From NCBI RefSeq assembly GCF_030209375.1, contig NZ_JARVSC010000001.1, positions 496,001 through 560,000 of the forward strand: a stretch of DNA of 64,000 bases, in the 5' to 3' direction. A program made the position numbers and the translations under genes. Shown here piece by piece: positions 9,209-17,295 of the stretch (positions are counted from its first letter, which is position 1; the number at the start of each line of letters is the position of its first letter). Source of the stretch: Plantibacter sp. ME-Dv--P-122b (GTDB taxonomy: Bacteria; Actinomycetota; Actinomycetes; Actinomycetales; Microbacteriaceae). A model generated the notes under the pieces. That model made no database searches, had not been told where the DNA came from, and saw only the letters and a program-made list of their open reading frames with translations.

Positions 9209-9778
9209 ATGAGCGTTCGCACCCCTGATCCCAACCCGGAACCCGATCTCCCCGGCAATTCCAATCCGGGCTGGCTGTCGGACGTCGAACTCGAGGAGAT
9301 CCGCCGCCGGCTCCCGCTGCTGTACGTCGAGGCCGTGCCGGTCCGCGTCGACGGCTTCGGTGTCGTCACCGAGGTGGGCGTCCTGCTCCGGGCCACGGCG
9401 CTCGGCGAGATGACGCGCACGCTCGTCTCCGGTCGCGTCATGTACGGCGAGACGATCCGCGACGCGCTCTTCCGTCACCTGGAGAAGGACCTCGGTCCGA
9501 TGGCGTTCCCGCTGCTCCCCGCGTCGCCCGTACCGTTCCAGGTGGCCGAGTACTTCCCGCTGCCGGGCCTGTCGCCGTACTCCGACGACCGGCAGCACGC
9601 CGTCGCGCTCGCGTACGTCGTCCCGGTGACCGGCACTTGCGAACCCCGCCAGGACGCGCTCGAACTCACCTGGATGACACCCGAGGCGGCGTCCTCCGAC
9701 GCGATCGCCGCCGAGATGGAGGGTGGCCGAGGCACGCTGCTCCGCGCGGCCCTCGCCTCCGTCGGCCGCCTGCGCTAG
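9209..9778 (+). CDS. Nudix-fold-like protein with degenerate Nudix box (DUF4916-like)
   Basis: A 189-residue cytoplasmic protein. The segment GRVMYGETIRDALFRHLEKDLG fits the GX5EX7R frame of a Nudix box. However, the catalytic REUXEE part reads RHLEKD, so metal-dependent pyrophosphohydrolase activity is doubtful. Actinobacterial proteins of this length and pattern are annotated DUF4916 or NUDIX family. The ATG has a clear AAGGAG six bases upstream start, preceded by a possible -10 TACGGT at 9193. It is divergent from lhr. Its stop codon abuts the palindromic repeat at 9779. Confidence 0.6.
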   Translation: MSVRTPDPNPEPDLPGNSNPGWLSDVELEEIRRRLPLLYVEAVPVRVDGFGVVTEVGVLLRATALGEMTRTLVSGRVMYGETIRDALFRHLEKDLGPMAFPLLPASPVPFQVAEYFPLPGLSPYSDDRQHAVALAYVVPVTGTCEPRQDALELTWMTPEAASSDAIAAEMEGGRGTLLRAALASVGRLR

Positions 9779-9846
9779 CCCTTCGACAGGCTCAGGGACC
9801 GGGGGAGCGGCTCACGGACCGGCCCTTCGACAAGCTCAGGGACCGG
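9779..9846. repeat. Two direct copies of the CCCTTCGACARGCTCAGGGACCGG repeat
   Basis: Near-identical 24-base copies lie at 9779-9802 and 9823-9846, separated by a partial copy (GCTCACGGACCGG). They occupy the whole gap between the converging Nudix-like and acetyltransferase genes. The element belongs to the same family as 49-118. As direct copies they do not pair with each other as the first locus does, but each is partly self-complementary. The location suggests a bidirectional terminator or mobile intergenic repeat. Confidence 0.6.
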
Positions 9847-9852
9847 GGCGCG

Positions 9853-10347
9853 TCAGCGGGTGTAGCGGACCTCGTCGATCATCTCGCCGAGGAACGGCTC
9901 GGTCTTGGCTGCGCCATCGAGCACGAAGCCGTTGCGCTGGTAGAAGCGGTGCGCGCGCGGGTTGTCCGCGGCGACCCACAGGAACGCGGGCTGGCCGTCG
10001 GGGATCGCGGCGTCGAAGAGCTGCTGACCGATCCCGGTGCCGTGCCACGCGTCCAGCAGGTAGATGAAGTACAGCTCGCGGTCGCGGGGTGCGTCCTCGT
10101 CACGGGCGGGACCCGAACCGGAGAACCCGACGATCTCGCCGTCGACGAGGGCCGCGAAGTGCGTGTACTCGGGGCCCTGTGCCGCCCAGTGGGTCCAGAG
10201 CTCGGCCATGCGGCGCGGCGACAGCTTCGCGAGCGTCGCTGCGCTGATGAGGTGGTCGTAGGTCTCGTGCCAGGTGGTTGCGTGGACGCGACCCAGGGAC
10301 TCGGCATCGACGTCGCGGACGGGACGGACGACTGCGTTGACGTTCAT
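9853..10347 (-). CDS. GNAT-family N-acetyltransferase
   Basis: A 164-residue cytoplasmic acetyltransferase. The acetyl-CoA pyrophosphate loop appears as DAWHGTGIGQQLFDAA near residues 100-115, preceded by the beta-strand ELYFIYLL. The typical NPRAHRFYQRNGF motif follows near 130. The fold and CoA donor are clear; the acceptor is not known. A leaderless-type -10 (TACGGT) lies six bases upstream. The gene converges on the Nudix-like gene and is separated from the helicase gene upstream by a hairpin. Confidence 0.85.
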   Translation of the reverse strand: MNVNAVVRPVRDVDAESLGRVHATTWHETYDHLISAATLAKLSPRRMAELWTHWAAQGPEYTHFAALVDGEIVGFSGSGPARDEDAPRDRELYFIYLLDAWHGTGIGQQLFDAAIPDGQPAFLWVAADNPRAHRFYQRNGFVLDGAAKTEPFLGEMIDEVRYTR

Positions 10348-10353
10348 GGTGGA

Positions 10354-10359
10354 ACCGTA
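10354..10359 (-). promoter_or_regulatory. Leaderless-type -10 element for the acetyltransferase
   Basis: On the minus strand TACGGT is followed by six bases (TCCACC) and then the ATG at 10347. No Shine-Dalgarno sequence is present in this short stretch. Confidence 0.5.
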
Positions 10360-10407
10360 TCCCGCGCGCCCCCGTCGCGCGAAATCGAGCGGGTCCGCGC
10401 GAACGGC

Positions 10408-10441
10408 GAAGCGCCGCCCACCCTGCGGTGGACGGCGCTTC
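10408..10441 (-). terminator. Hairpin terminator after the DEAD-box helicase gene
   Basis: GAAGCGCCGCCCACC (10408-10422) pairs with GGTGGACGGCGCTTC (10427-10441) around a four-base loop, with one mismatch in 15 positions. It begins 18 bases past the helicase stop. It lacks a U-rich tail, as is common in high-GC actinobacteria. Confidence 0.65.
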
Positions 10442-10458
10442 GTTCGAGCGGTTCGCTG

Positions 10459-12045
10459 CTAGTTGCCGCTGGACGCGCGACGGTTGGTCCGGGGACGCGA
10501 GGACTCGGCGGGAGCGCCCGAGTTCGCGGCGTAGCCGGTGCTGTAGTGCGTGCGGCTGCCACCGGTGGCGGCACCGGCACCCGCACGGGCGCCGCCCGAG
10601 CGACCGGTGCCGGAGCGCTGTCCGCCCTGACCACCGTTGCCGCCTGCGGGACGACCGCCACGACGACCGCCGCCGCCCTGGCCGCCCTCGCGAGGAGCAC
10701 TGTCGCGGCTCGCGCCGGCACGGGCGCCGTCGCGGTCGCGGTGACCGTTGCCGAGGCCGTTGCCGTCGCGGGCTGCGCGCTTGCGCTGCGCGTTGGCACC
10801 CTGCGAGCGACCGCCGCCACCACCCTGCTGCTGCACGGCCGCACGCGGCGCCGGCTTCACGTAGGCGGCGACGTCGCCGATGAGCTCGAGGACCGCGGGG
10901 GAGGTCGCGGTGACCGCCTGCGGGGTGACGGTGATCTCAGCCTTGCGGAGGAGCTTCTTGAGGTCGTCCATCTGGCCGGGGATCGCGAGGGTGACGACGT
11001 CACCGGCGCTGCCGGCACGAGCCGTGCGGCCCGAGCGGTGCAGGTACGCCTTGTGCTCGGTCGGCGGGTCGACGTGGATGACGAGCTCGACGTCGTCGAC
11101 GTGCACACCGCGGGCAGCGACGTCGGTGGCGACGAGGACCTTCGCGGTCCCGGCGCTGAAGGCCGCGAGGTTGCGGTCGCGGGCCACCTGCGAGAGGTTG
11201 CCGTGCAGGTCGACCGCGGGGATGCCGGAGTCGGTGAGCTGCTTCGCGAGCTTCTTGGCGTGGTGCTTCGTGCGCATGAAGAGGATACGACGGCCGCTAC
11301 CCGAGGCCAGGGCCTGGATGAGGTCCTTCTTCGACTCGACCGAGGGGGTCGTGAAGACGTGGTGGGTCATCGCGGCGACGGGCGAGTTCGCCTCGTCGAC
11401 GGAGTGGAGCACCTCGTTCTGCAGGAACTTGCGGACGAGCTTGTCCACGCCGTTGTCGAGCGTCGCGGAGAACAGCAGACGCTGCCCGCCGCGAGGCGTC
11501 TTGTCGAGGATGCGCGTGACGACCGGCAGGAAGCCGAGGTCGGCCATATGGTCGGCCTCGTCGAGGACGGTGATCTCCACGGCGTCGAGGTTCACGAAGC
11601 CCTGCTTCATGAGGTCCTCGAGGCGGCCGGGGCAGGCGATGACGATGTCGACGCCGGCGCGGAGCGCCTCTTCCTGACGCTTCTGCGAGACGCCGCCGAA
11701 GATCGTCGTGGTCTTCAGCGAGTAGGCGTCGGCCAGCGGCTGCATGACCGCGGCGATCTGGGTGGCGAGCTCGCGCGTCGGTGCGAGGACGAGTCCGAGC
11801 GGGCGACCCGGGCGGCGCTTGCCACCGGCGAGGGCGCCGCCGAGACGGGCGACCATCGGGATGCTGAAGGCCAGGGTCTTGCCGGAGCCGGTCTTGCCTC
11901 GCCCGAGGACGTCGCGTCCGCCGAGGGTGTCGGGGAGCGTGTCGATCTGGATGGGGAACGCGCTCGTCTTGCCGTCCTTCGCGAGGGAGGCGACGAGCGG
12001 TGCCGGGACGCCGAGGGCGTCGAACGTGATGGGTGCTTCGGTCAT
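10459..12045 (-). CDS. DEAD-box ATP-dependent RNA helicase
   Basis: A 528-residue RNA helicase of the RhlE/CshA type, which remodels RNA structure in the cytoplasm. The order is Q-motif region (ITFDALGVPAPL), GRGKTGSGKT (motif I), PTRELA (Ia), DEADHMADLGF (motif II), SATLD (III) and HRSGRTARAG (VI). A long tail from about residue 400 is rich in Gly, Arg, Gln and Ala and probably binds RNA. The region before the start is long and noncoding, which fits the long leaders often seen on cold-responsive helicase genes. Regulation is inferred, not shown. Confidence 0.92.
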   Translation of the reverse strand: MTEAPITFDALGVPAPLVASLAKDGKTSAFPIQIDTLPDTLGGRDVLGRGKTGSGKTLAFSIPMVARLGGALAGGKRRPGRPLGLVLAPTRELATQIAAVMQPLADAYSLKTTTIFGGVSQKRQEEALRAGVDIVIACPGRLEDLMKQGFVNLDAVEITVLDEADHMADLGFLPVVTRILDKTPRGGQRLLFSATLDNGVDKLVRKFLQNEVLHSVDEANSPVAAMTHHVFTTPSVESKKDLIQALASGSGRRILFMRTKHHAKKLAKQLTDSGIPAVDLHGNLSQVARDRNLAAFSAGTAKVLVATDVAARGVHVDDVELVIHVDPPTEHKAYLHRSGRTARAGSAGDVVTLAIPGQMDDLKKLLRKAEITVTPQAVTATSPAVLELIGDVAAYVKPAPRAAVQQQGGGGGRSQGANAQRKRAARDGNGLGNGHRDRDGARAGASRDSAPREGGQGGGGRRGGRPAGGNGGQGGQRSGTGRSGGARAGAGAATGGSRTHYSTGYAANSGAPAESSRPRTNRRASSGN

Positions 12046-12430
12046 GGGTGTGTGTCTCTTTCAGGCACGGCCACGAGCTTCGATGACGGCTGCCGGCGCA
12101 CTCGTGTGCGGTAGCGGGCACTGCCGGGGTGACCATGCTCGTGATGACTCACGTGGATGGTACGGCGTGCTTCCGTCGGCGTCGTCGCTGGTGGGAGGTG
12201 GCGAAGGCGCAGGTCGCGCATCCGTTCGCCGTATGAAGTGTCATCGACCCTGGCATGCACCGCTGGGTGCCGCGCAGGGGAGAGAGGGAGCGTTCTACGA
12301 CGCAAGCGAGTACCGCACCGGATGGCACGATCACACGCAAGTTGCTCCAGCGTAGCGCATCCGGCGAGGAGTCTGCTGGGAGTGGCGCGTTACGGCTGTG
12401 TTTCCATCTCCTGGAATCGGTCGTCGGCGC

Positions 12431-12459
12431 TTGACAGTCGGCTGGAGCGAGTGAGTAAT
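12431..12459 (+). promoter_or_regulatory. Promoter of the GH127 gene
   Basis: TTGACA (12431-12436, a perfect -35) is followed after 17 bases by AGTAAT (12454-12459, matching TATAAT at four positions). Transcription would start near 12466, giving a leader of about 58 bases before the ATG at 12524. An operator-like half-dyad overlaps the -10. Confidence 0.6.
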
Positions 12460-12506
12460 GTGTCACCCACCACAACCCCGGATCCGTGTACTGTGTCACA
12501 CGGTAC
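12457..12506 (+). promoter_or_regulatory. Paired operator sites, TGTGTSACACA type
   Basis: A near-perfect 19-base dyad GTACTGTGTCACACGGTAC lies at 12488-12506. A partial copy, AATGTGTCAC, lies at 12457-12466 over the -10. The centres (12464 and 12497) are 33 bases apart, about three DNA turns, which suits cooperative binding. The same core is found as AATGTGTGACACATT at 23621-23635 before the hydroxyproline genes. The nearby GntR/FCD protein is the natural candidate for binding. Binding itself is inferred. Confidence 0.6.
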
Positions 12507-12523
12507 AGAAAGGCCTGTCGCCC

Positions 12524-14542
12524 ATGAGCTTCGATGAAGACGCCCGAGCAGCGAGCACCGTGGTGCACGCGGGAGGCCGGTACGCCGCCGTCGCACCGAT
12601 CGCCGGAGTCCGCATCCCGCTGGGTGCCGGACAGGTCGCGCTGGGAGCCGGCGAACTCGGAGCGTGGCAGCGTCGGAACCGGGACGCCACCGTCCCGCAT
12701 TCGATCGAGCAGCTCCGCCTCGCCGGCAACCTCGACAACCTCGCCCGGATCGCGGCACCCGGCGACGGCACGTCACGCTTCCGCGGGCGCTACCCGTTCC
12801 TCGACACCGACGTCTTCAAGACCCTGGAAGGCCTCGCCTATCTGCTCGCCGAGGACGAGATCGTCGGGGCGGCACCCGGCGCTGTCCGCGACTTCTACGA
12901 GGAGGCCGTCGGCGTCATCGAAGCCGCGCAGCGCGAGGACGGGTACCTCAACTCCTACTTCCAGGCTCCGGAGATCGAGAAGGAACCCTGGGAGGACCTC
13001 GCCTGGGGCCACGAGCTGTACAACCTCGGGCACCTCATCCAGGCGGCGATCGCCGCGAAGCGTCGACTCGGCGACGACCGTCTGCTGAACGTCGCCCGGG
13101 CGTTCGCCGACCTCGCCGTCGAACGGTTCGGACCGGAGGGCGACCCGCAGGTGTGCGGGCACCCCGAGGTCGAGATGGCCCTGGTCGAGCTGTTCCGTGA
13201 GACCGGCGTGCGGTCCTACCTCGAGCTCGCGACCGCGTTCGTCGACCGACGCGGCCACGGCACGGTCGAGCTCCGGGTCTTCCCCGCCGAGTACTTCCAG
13301 GACTCGGCGCCCCTCCGCGAGCTCGACTCCGTGACCGGACACGCCGTCCGCATGGCGTACCTGGCCGCCGGAGCGACCGACGTCGCCCTCGAAAGCGGCG
13401 ACCAGGAGCTGCTCGCGTCGCTGCAGCGGCTCTGGGACGACATGGTGGAGACGAAGCTCTACCTCACGGGCGGCCTCGGGAGTCGACACTCCGACGAGGC
13501 GATCGGCGACCGCTACGAGTTGCCGTCCGAACGCTCCTACAGCGAGACGTGCGCCGCGATCGCCGTCATGCAGTGGGGCTGGCGCCTGTACCTCGCGACC
13601 GGGTCGGCGGCCGTCCTCGACACCGTCGAGACCGTCCTCTACAACGCGTACGCCGCAGGCCTCTCCGCGGACGGCACGGCCTTCTTCTACGACAACCCGC
13701 TGCAGCGTCGTCCTGACCACCTCCAGCGGTCGGGGGCTGAGGCGGACGGCGAACTCCTCAGGCGCAGCTGGTTCGGCTGCCCGTGCTGCCCGCCGAACAT
13801 CGTGCGCTGGGCAGCGGAGCTGCAGGATCACCTCGCGACGTCGACCCCCGCCGGTATCGAAGTGGCCCACCTCACCGCGGCGTCGATCACGACCGAACGG
13901 CTGTCCGTCACCGTCGACACCGCGTATCCGTGGGACGGAGCGGTCACCGTGACGGTGGACACCGCCGCCGACGACGAGGTCGAGCTCGCGATCCGCATCC
14001 CCGCGTGGGTCGTCGGTGGTTCCATCCGCGTGAGCGGATCGACCGCGCCGCTCGAACCCGTCGACGGGTGGATCCGTGTCCGGCGGTGGTGGCGTGCCGG
14101 CGACACCCTGGAGCTCGACCTCCCGATGCCCGTCCGGGCGCACGGCGCGCACCCCTCCGTCGACGCCCTCCGCGGCTCGATCGCCTTCGCCCGCGGACCG
14201 ATCGTCTCCTGCGCCGAGCAGCAGGACACGACGGCGGACCTCGACCTCCTCCGGTTCTCCGCAGCCGACGCGGATCGCGCGGTCGTCGAGCACCGTCGGA
14301 TTCTGGACCGGGAGGGGATCGACGCCGTCGCGTTCCTCGTCCCTGCGACCGTCGACGCTCCCGCTCCGGCCGTGCTCTACCCGGTCCTGACCGGTGCGCC
14401 CGACGCCGAGCCGGCCGCGGCATCGCTCGCCGACATCGAGACGACGGCCTCGGTGATGCAGACCACCGCGACCCTCATCCCCTACGCCCTCTGGGGCAAC
14501 CGCGAACCGGGCGCCATGCGCGTCTGGTTCCGCGCCCACTGA
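12524..14542 (+). CDS. Glycoside hydrolase family 127-type beta-L-arabinofuranosidase
   Basis: A 672-residue enzyme of the DUF1680/GH127 family. Bifidobacterium HypBA1 of this family removes L-arabinofuranose from hydroxyproline-linked beta-L-arabino-oligosaccharides and uses a zinc-bound cysteine nucleophile. The equivalent residues are visible: Glu341 and Cys343 in YSETCAA, and Cys421-Cys422 in GCPCCPPN. Spacing is close to HypBA1 (Glu338, Cys340, Cys417, Cys418). There is no signal peptide, so it should act in the cytoplasm. The ATG at 12524 is chosen because family-like sequence starts there, with AAAGG upstream. It is the first gene of the ABC-importer cluster. Confidence 0.85.
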   Translation: MSFDEDARAASTVVHAGGRYAAVAPIAGVRIPLGAGQVALGAGELGAWQRRNRDATVPHSIEQLRLAGNLDNLARIAAPGDGTSRFRGRYPFLDTDVFKTLEGLAYLLAEDEIVGAAPGAVRDFYEEAVGVIEAAQREDGYLNSYFQAPEIEKEPWEDLAWGHELYNLGHLIQAAIAAKRRLGDDRLLNVARAFADLAVERFGPEGDPQVCGHPEVEMALVELFRETGVRSYLELATAFVDRRGHGTVELRVFPAEYFQDSAPLRELDSVTGHAVRMAYLAAGATDVALESGDQELLASLQRLWDDMVETKLYLTGGLGSRHSDEAIGDRYELPSERSYSETCAAIAVMQWGWRLYLATGSAAVLDTVETVLYNAYAAGLSADGTAFFYDNPLQRRPDHLQRSGAEADGELLRRSWFGCPCCPPNIVRWAAELQDHLATSTPAGIEVAHLTAASITTERLSVTVDTAYPWDGAVTVTVDTAADDEVELAIRIPAWVVGGSIRVSGSTAPLEPVDGWIRVRRWWRAGDTLELDLPMPVRAHGAHPSVDALRGSIAFARGPIVSCAEQQDTTADLDLLRFSAADADRAVVEHRRILDREGIDAVAFLVPATVDAPAPAVLYPVLTGAPDAEPAAASLADIETTASVMQTTATLIPYALWGNREPGAMRVWFRAH

Positions 14543-14619
14543 CCTCCTTCCGTCCCCGACCCCGCTCCACCCTCTCCACCCGCGGGCGACCCGCCCGATC
14601 GACACGAAAGCAGAGCGTC

Positions 14620-16314
14620 ATGAAGCAACGATTCTCCATCCCCGCCCTCGCGGCGGCGGCCGTCCTCCTCCTCGCGGGGTGTACCTCCGCGGGTTCGGGC
14701 TCAGGAGGTGACGGACCGTCCAGCACCCCGGTGAAGGGCGGCACCGTCGACGTCCTCCTGAACGCGGACTTCTCGCACCTCGACCCGGTCCAGGGCTTCG
14801 ACGGCGGCGTGAACAACTTCTACCGCCTCATCTACCGCACGTTGACGACGCAGTCCACGGGCGAGGGCGCCAAAGGCACCGAGATGGTCCCCGACCTCGC
14901 GACCGACCTCGGCACGGTGAGCGACGACGGCCTCCAGTGGACGTTCACGCTCAAGGACGACCTCAAGTTCGAAGACGGCACGCCGATCACGAGCAAGGAT
15001 GTGAAGTTCGGCGTCGAGCGCTCCTTCGACCCGGCCATCGCCGTCGGATCGCCCTACGCCCGCCTCACGATCGCCGGCACGGACGCGTACGAGGGCCCGT
15101 ACATCTCGGGTGACCTGCCGTCCATCCAGACGCCGGACGACCAGACCATCGTGTTCACGCTCAAGGAGCCGTTCGCCGACTTCGCGAGCGTCGTCGGACA
15201 GAACAGCTTCACGCCCTTCCCGGCCGACACCGAGCGGGTGACGACGACGAGCCTCGACAAGATGCCGATCGCCTCCGGCCCCTACAAGGTCGACAGCTAC
15301 GAGCGCGGTTCGCAGCTGAAGCTCGTCCGCAACGACTCGTGGGACCCGAAGACGGACGACGTCCGCAAGGCCTACCCGGACGGCTTCGACTTCACCTTCG
15401 GCCTCGACGCCTCGACCATCGACGAGCGCATGATCGCCGGCCAGGGTGACGATGCGAACGCGATCGCCGGGTCCGTCCAGGCTGCCTCCATCTCCCGGAT
15501 CCAGACGCCGGCACTCAAGGCACGCACCATCGCCGGCCTCCAGGGCTGCACGACGTACATGGGTCTGAACACGACCAAGCCGAACATGGACAACCCGCTG
15601 GTCCGCCAGGCCATCGCCTACGCCATCGACCGCGAGTCGGTGAAGGACGCCTCGGGCGGATCGCAGCTCGCGGACATCGCGACCACCATGCTGCCGCCGA
15701 CGGTCGCGGGTCAGACCGACTTCGACCTCTACCCGAGCAAGGACAACGCCGGTGACCCGGAGAAGGCCAAGGAACTCCTCGCCGAGGCGGGTCTGCCCGA
15801 CGGCTTCTCCTTCACGCTCGACATCCGCAGTCAGCCCAAGATGCAGGCGCAGGCCGAGGCGGTGCAGCAGGCGCTCGCGAAGGCCGGCATCACGGTGAAC
15901 TTCAACCTCATCGACACCTCGACCTACTACGAGGTCATCGGCACGACGTCGCAGCAGAACGACGCAGCCATCACCGGCTGGTGCCCGGACTGGGCCTCGG
16001 GCTCGACCTTCCTGCCGCCGCTCTTCGACGGTTCGCAGATCTTCCCGAAGGGCAACTCGAACATCGCGCAGCTGAACGACCCCGCCGTCAACGAGCGTAT
16101 CGCCGAGATCCGCGCGATGACCGACACCGACGAGGCCAACGCCGCTTGGGGTGCGCTCGACGAGCAGATCCAGAAGCTCGTGCCGACGGTGCCGCTGCTG
16201 TTCGAGAAGACGGTCATGGTCGTCGGAGCCAACGTCGCCGGTGCGTACTCGCACGCCGGGTACTCCGGTGGCATCGACTACGTGTCCGTCGGCCTGTCCT
16301 CGGCCGGCAAGTAG
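14620..16314 (+). CDS. ABC oligopeptide-type substrate-binding lipoprotein (family 5)
   Basis: A 564-residue extracytoplasmic solute-binding protein. The N-terminus is a lipoprotein signal with lipobox LLAGC, Cys21, so the protein is tethered to the outer face of the membrane. The body has the SBP family 5 (DppA/OppA-type) pattern: GGTVDVLLNADFSHLDPVQ near the mature start, LATDLGTVSDDGLQWTFTLKDDLKFEDGTPITSKDVKFGVER, and the hinge region LVRQAIAYAIDRESV. It is followed by two permeases and two ATPases. The genetic context suggests proline/hydroxyproline-containing, perhaps arabinosylated, peptides as ligand. That part is inference. Confidence 0.93.
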   Translation: MKQRFSIPALAAAAVLLLAGCTSAGSGSGGDGPSSTPVKGGTVDVLLNADFSHLDPVQGFDGGVNNFYRLIYRTLTTQSTGEGAKGTEMVPDLATDLGTVSDDGLQWTFTLKDDLKFEDGTPITSKDVKFGVERSFDPAIAVGSPYARLTIAGTDAYEGPYISGDLPSIQTPDDQTIVFTLKEPFADFASVVGQNSFTPFPADTERVTTTSLDKMPIASGPYKVDSYERGSQLKLVRNDSWDPKTDDVRKAYPDGFDFTFGLDASTIDERMIAGQGDDANAIAGSVQAASISRIQTPALKARTIAGLQGCTTYMGLNTTKPNMDNPLVRQAIAYAIDRESVKDASGGSQLADIATTMLPPTVAGQTDFDLYPSKDNAGDPEKAKELLAEAGLPDGFSFTLDIRSQPKMQAQAEAVQQALAKAGITVNFNLIDTSTYYEVIGTTSQQNDAAITGWCPDWASGSTFLPPLFDGSQIFPKGNSNIAQLNDPAVNERIAEIRAMTDTDEANAAWGALDEQIQKLVPTVPLLFEKTVMVVGANVAGAYSHAGYSGGIDYVSVGLSSAGK

Positions 16315-16335
16315 TCGGAAAGCCGGTAGCCGCAG

Positions 16336-17295
16336 ATGTCGTCGTCCGTTCCCAGTGAGCTGACCACCGTCGCCGAGGAGGTGGGTGCGCCGGTCGGTGC
16401 GCCCACCCCCGCGCGGCGGGTGATCGCCACCCTCCGCTCCAGCCCGCCGGTGCTGCTCAGCGTCGCGTTCATCGTGCTCGTCGTGCTGCTCGCGATCCTC
16501 GCCCCGCTGATCACCGCCATCAGCGACTGGGGTCCGTACACCTTCGACAAGTCGGCGGTGGACTCCGACCTCGGCGGCGTGCCGATCGGCAACCTCGGCG
16601 GGATCTCCGCCGAGCACTGGTTCGGGGTCGAACCCGGGAACGGACGCGACATCTTCGCGCGCATCGCCTTCGGTGCGCAGGTGTCGCTGTCGATCGCCGT
16701 CTCGGCGACGATCGTCACGACCGTGCTCGGCGTCGTGCTCGGCATGCTCGCCGGCTTCTACGGCGGGTGGGTCGACCAGGTCGTCTCCCGCGTCATGGAC
16801 TTCCTCATGGCGTTCCCGTCGCTCATCTTCATGATCGCGCTCCTGTCGGCCCTGCCCGCCGGCAACCGACCGGTCCTGCTCGTCGTCGTGCTGAGTCTCT
16901 TCGGTTGGCCCTACACGGCTCGGGTGGTGCGCGGTCAGGCCATGTCGCTGCGGACGAGCGAGTTCGTCGAGTCGGCGCGCGCGTCGGGCGCCGGGGGCAT
17001 CCGCATCGTCTTCCGCGAGATCCTGCCGAACCTCCGCGGCACCATCATCGTCCTGGCCACCCTCGCCGTTCCCGGCTACATCGGCACGGAGGCGGGCCTC
17101 TCCTTCCTCGGCGTCGGCGTCACCCCGCCCACGCCGAGCTGGGGCCAGATGATCGCGACCGCGGTCGGCTGGTACGCGGTCGACCCGATGTACTTCCTCA
17201 TCCCCGGCACCTTCCTGTTCCTCACGGTGCTGTCCTTCACCGTGCTCGGCGACCGCCTGCGCAAGGCCCTCGACTCGGGAGACGCCGCCTCATGA
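16336..17295 (+). CDS. ABC peptide transporter permease, DppC/OppC-type
   Basis: A 319-residue inner-membrane permease. It has an N-terminal membrane helix (about residues 38-60) and an extracytoplasmic segment containing HWFGVEPGNGRDIFARIAFG, typical of DppC. Five more helices follow, with the EAA cytoplasmic loop (EFVESARASGAGGIRIVFREILPN) that contacts the ATPase. Its stop overlaps the start of the next permease by ATGA, showing translational coupling. No strong ribosome-binding site is seen before its own ATG. Confidence 0.92.
   Translation: MSSSVPSELTTVAEEVGAPVGAPTPARRVIATLRSSPPVLLSVAFIVLVVLLAILAPLITAISDWGPYTFDKSAVDSDLGGVPIGNLGGISAEHWFGVEPGNGRDIFARIAFGAQVSLSIAVSATIVTTVLGVVLGMLAGFYGGWVDQVVSRVMDFLMAFPSLIFMIALLSALPAGNRPVLLVVVLSLFGWPYTARVVRGQAMSLRTSEFVESARASGAGGIRIVFREILPNLRGTIIVLATLAVPGYIGTEAGLSFLGVGVTPPTPSWGQMIATAVGWYAVDPMYFLIPGTFLFLTVLSFTVLGDRLRKALDSGDAAS

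Larger units (their letters stand above)
12046..12523. other. 478-base intergenic region between divergent helicase and GH127 genes
   Basis: No convincing protein-coding gene is seen: the short open frames have no motif or ribosome-binding site. The right end (12431-12506) holds a promoter and operator-like dyads for the GH127 gene. On the minus strand a possible -10 (TACCAT, 12157-12162) would give the helicase a leader of about 105 bases. The middle section shows nothing I can assign. Confidence 0.6.

Noticed and set aside
12149-12700. Open frames in the helicase-GH127 intergenic region
   Set aside because: They lack motifs and ribosome-binding sites, and one runs into the GH127 coding region on the opposite strand. 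The region reads better as regulatory DNA.
14701-16617. A 638-codon minus-strand frame opposite the binding-protein gene
   Set aside because: A codon-bias shadow with Arg/Val/Asp-rich composition; the plus strand encodes a clear lipoprotein SBP.
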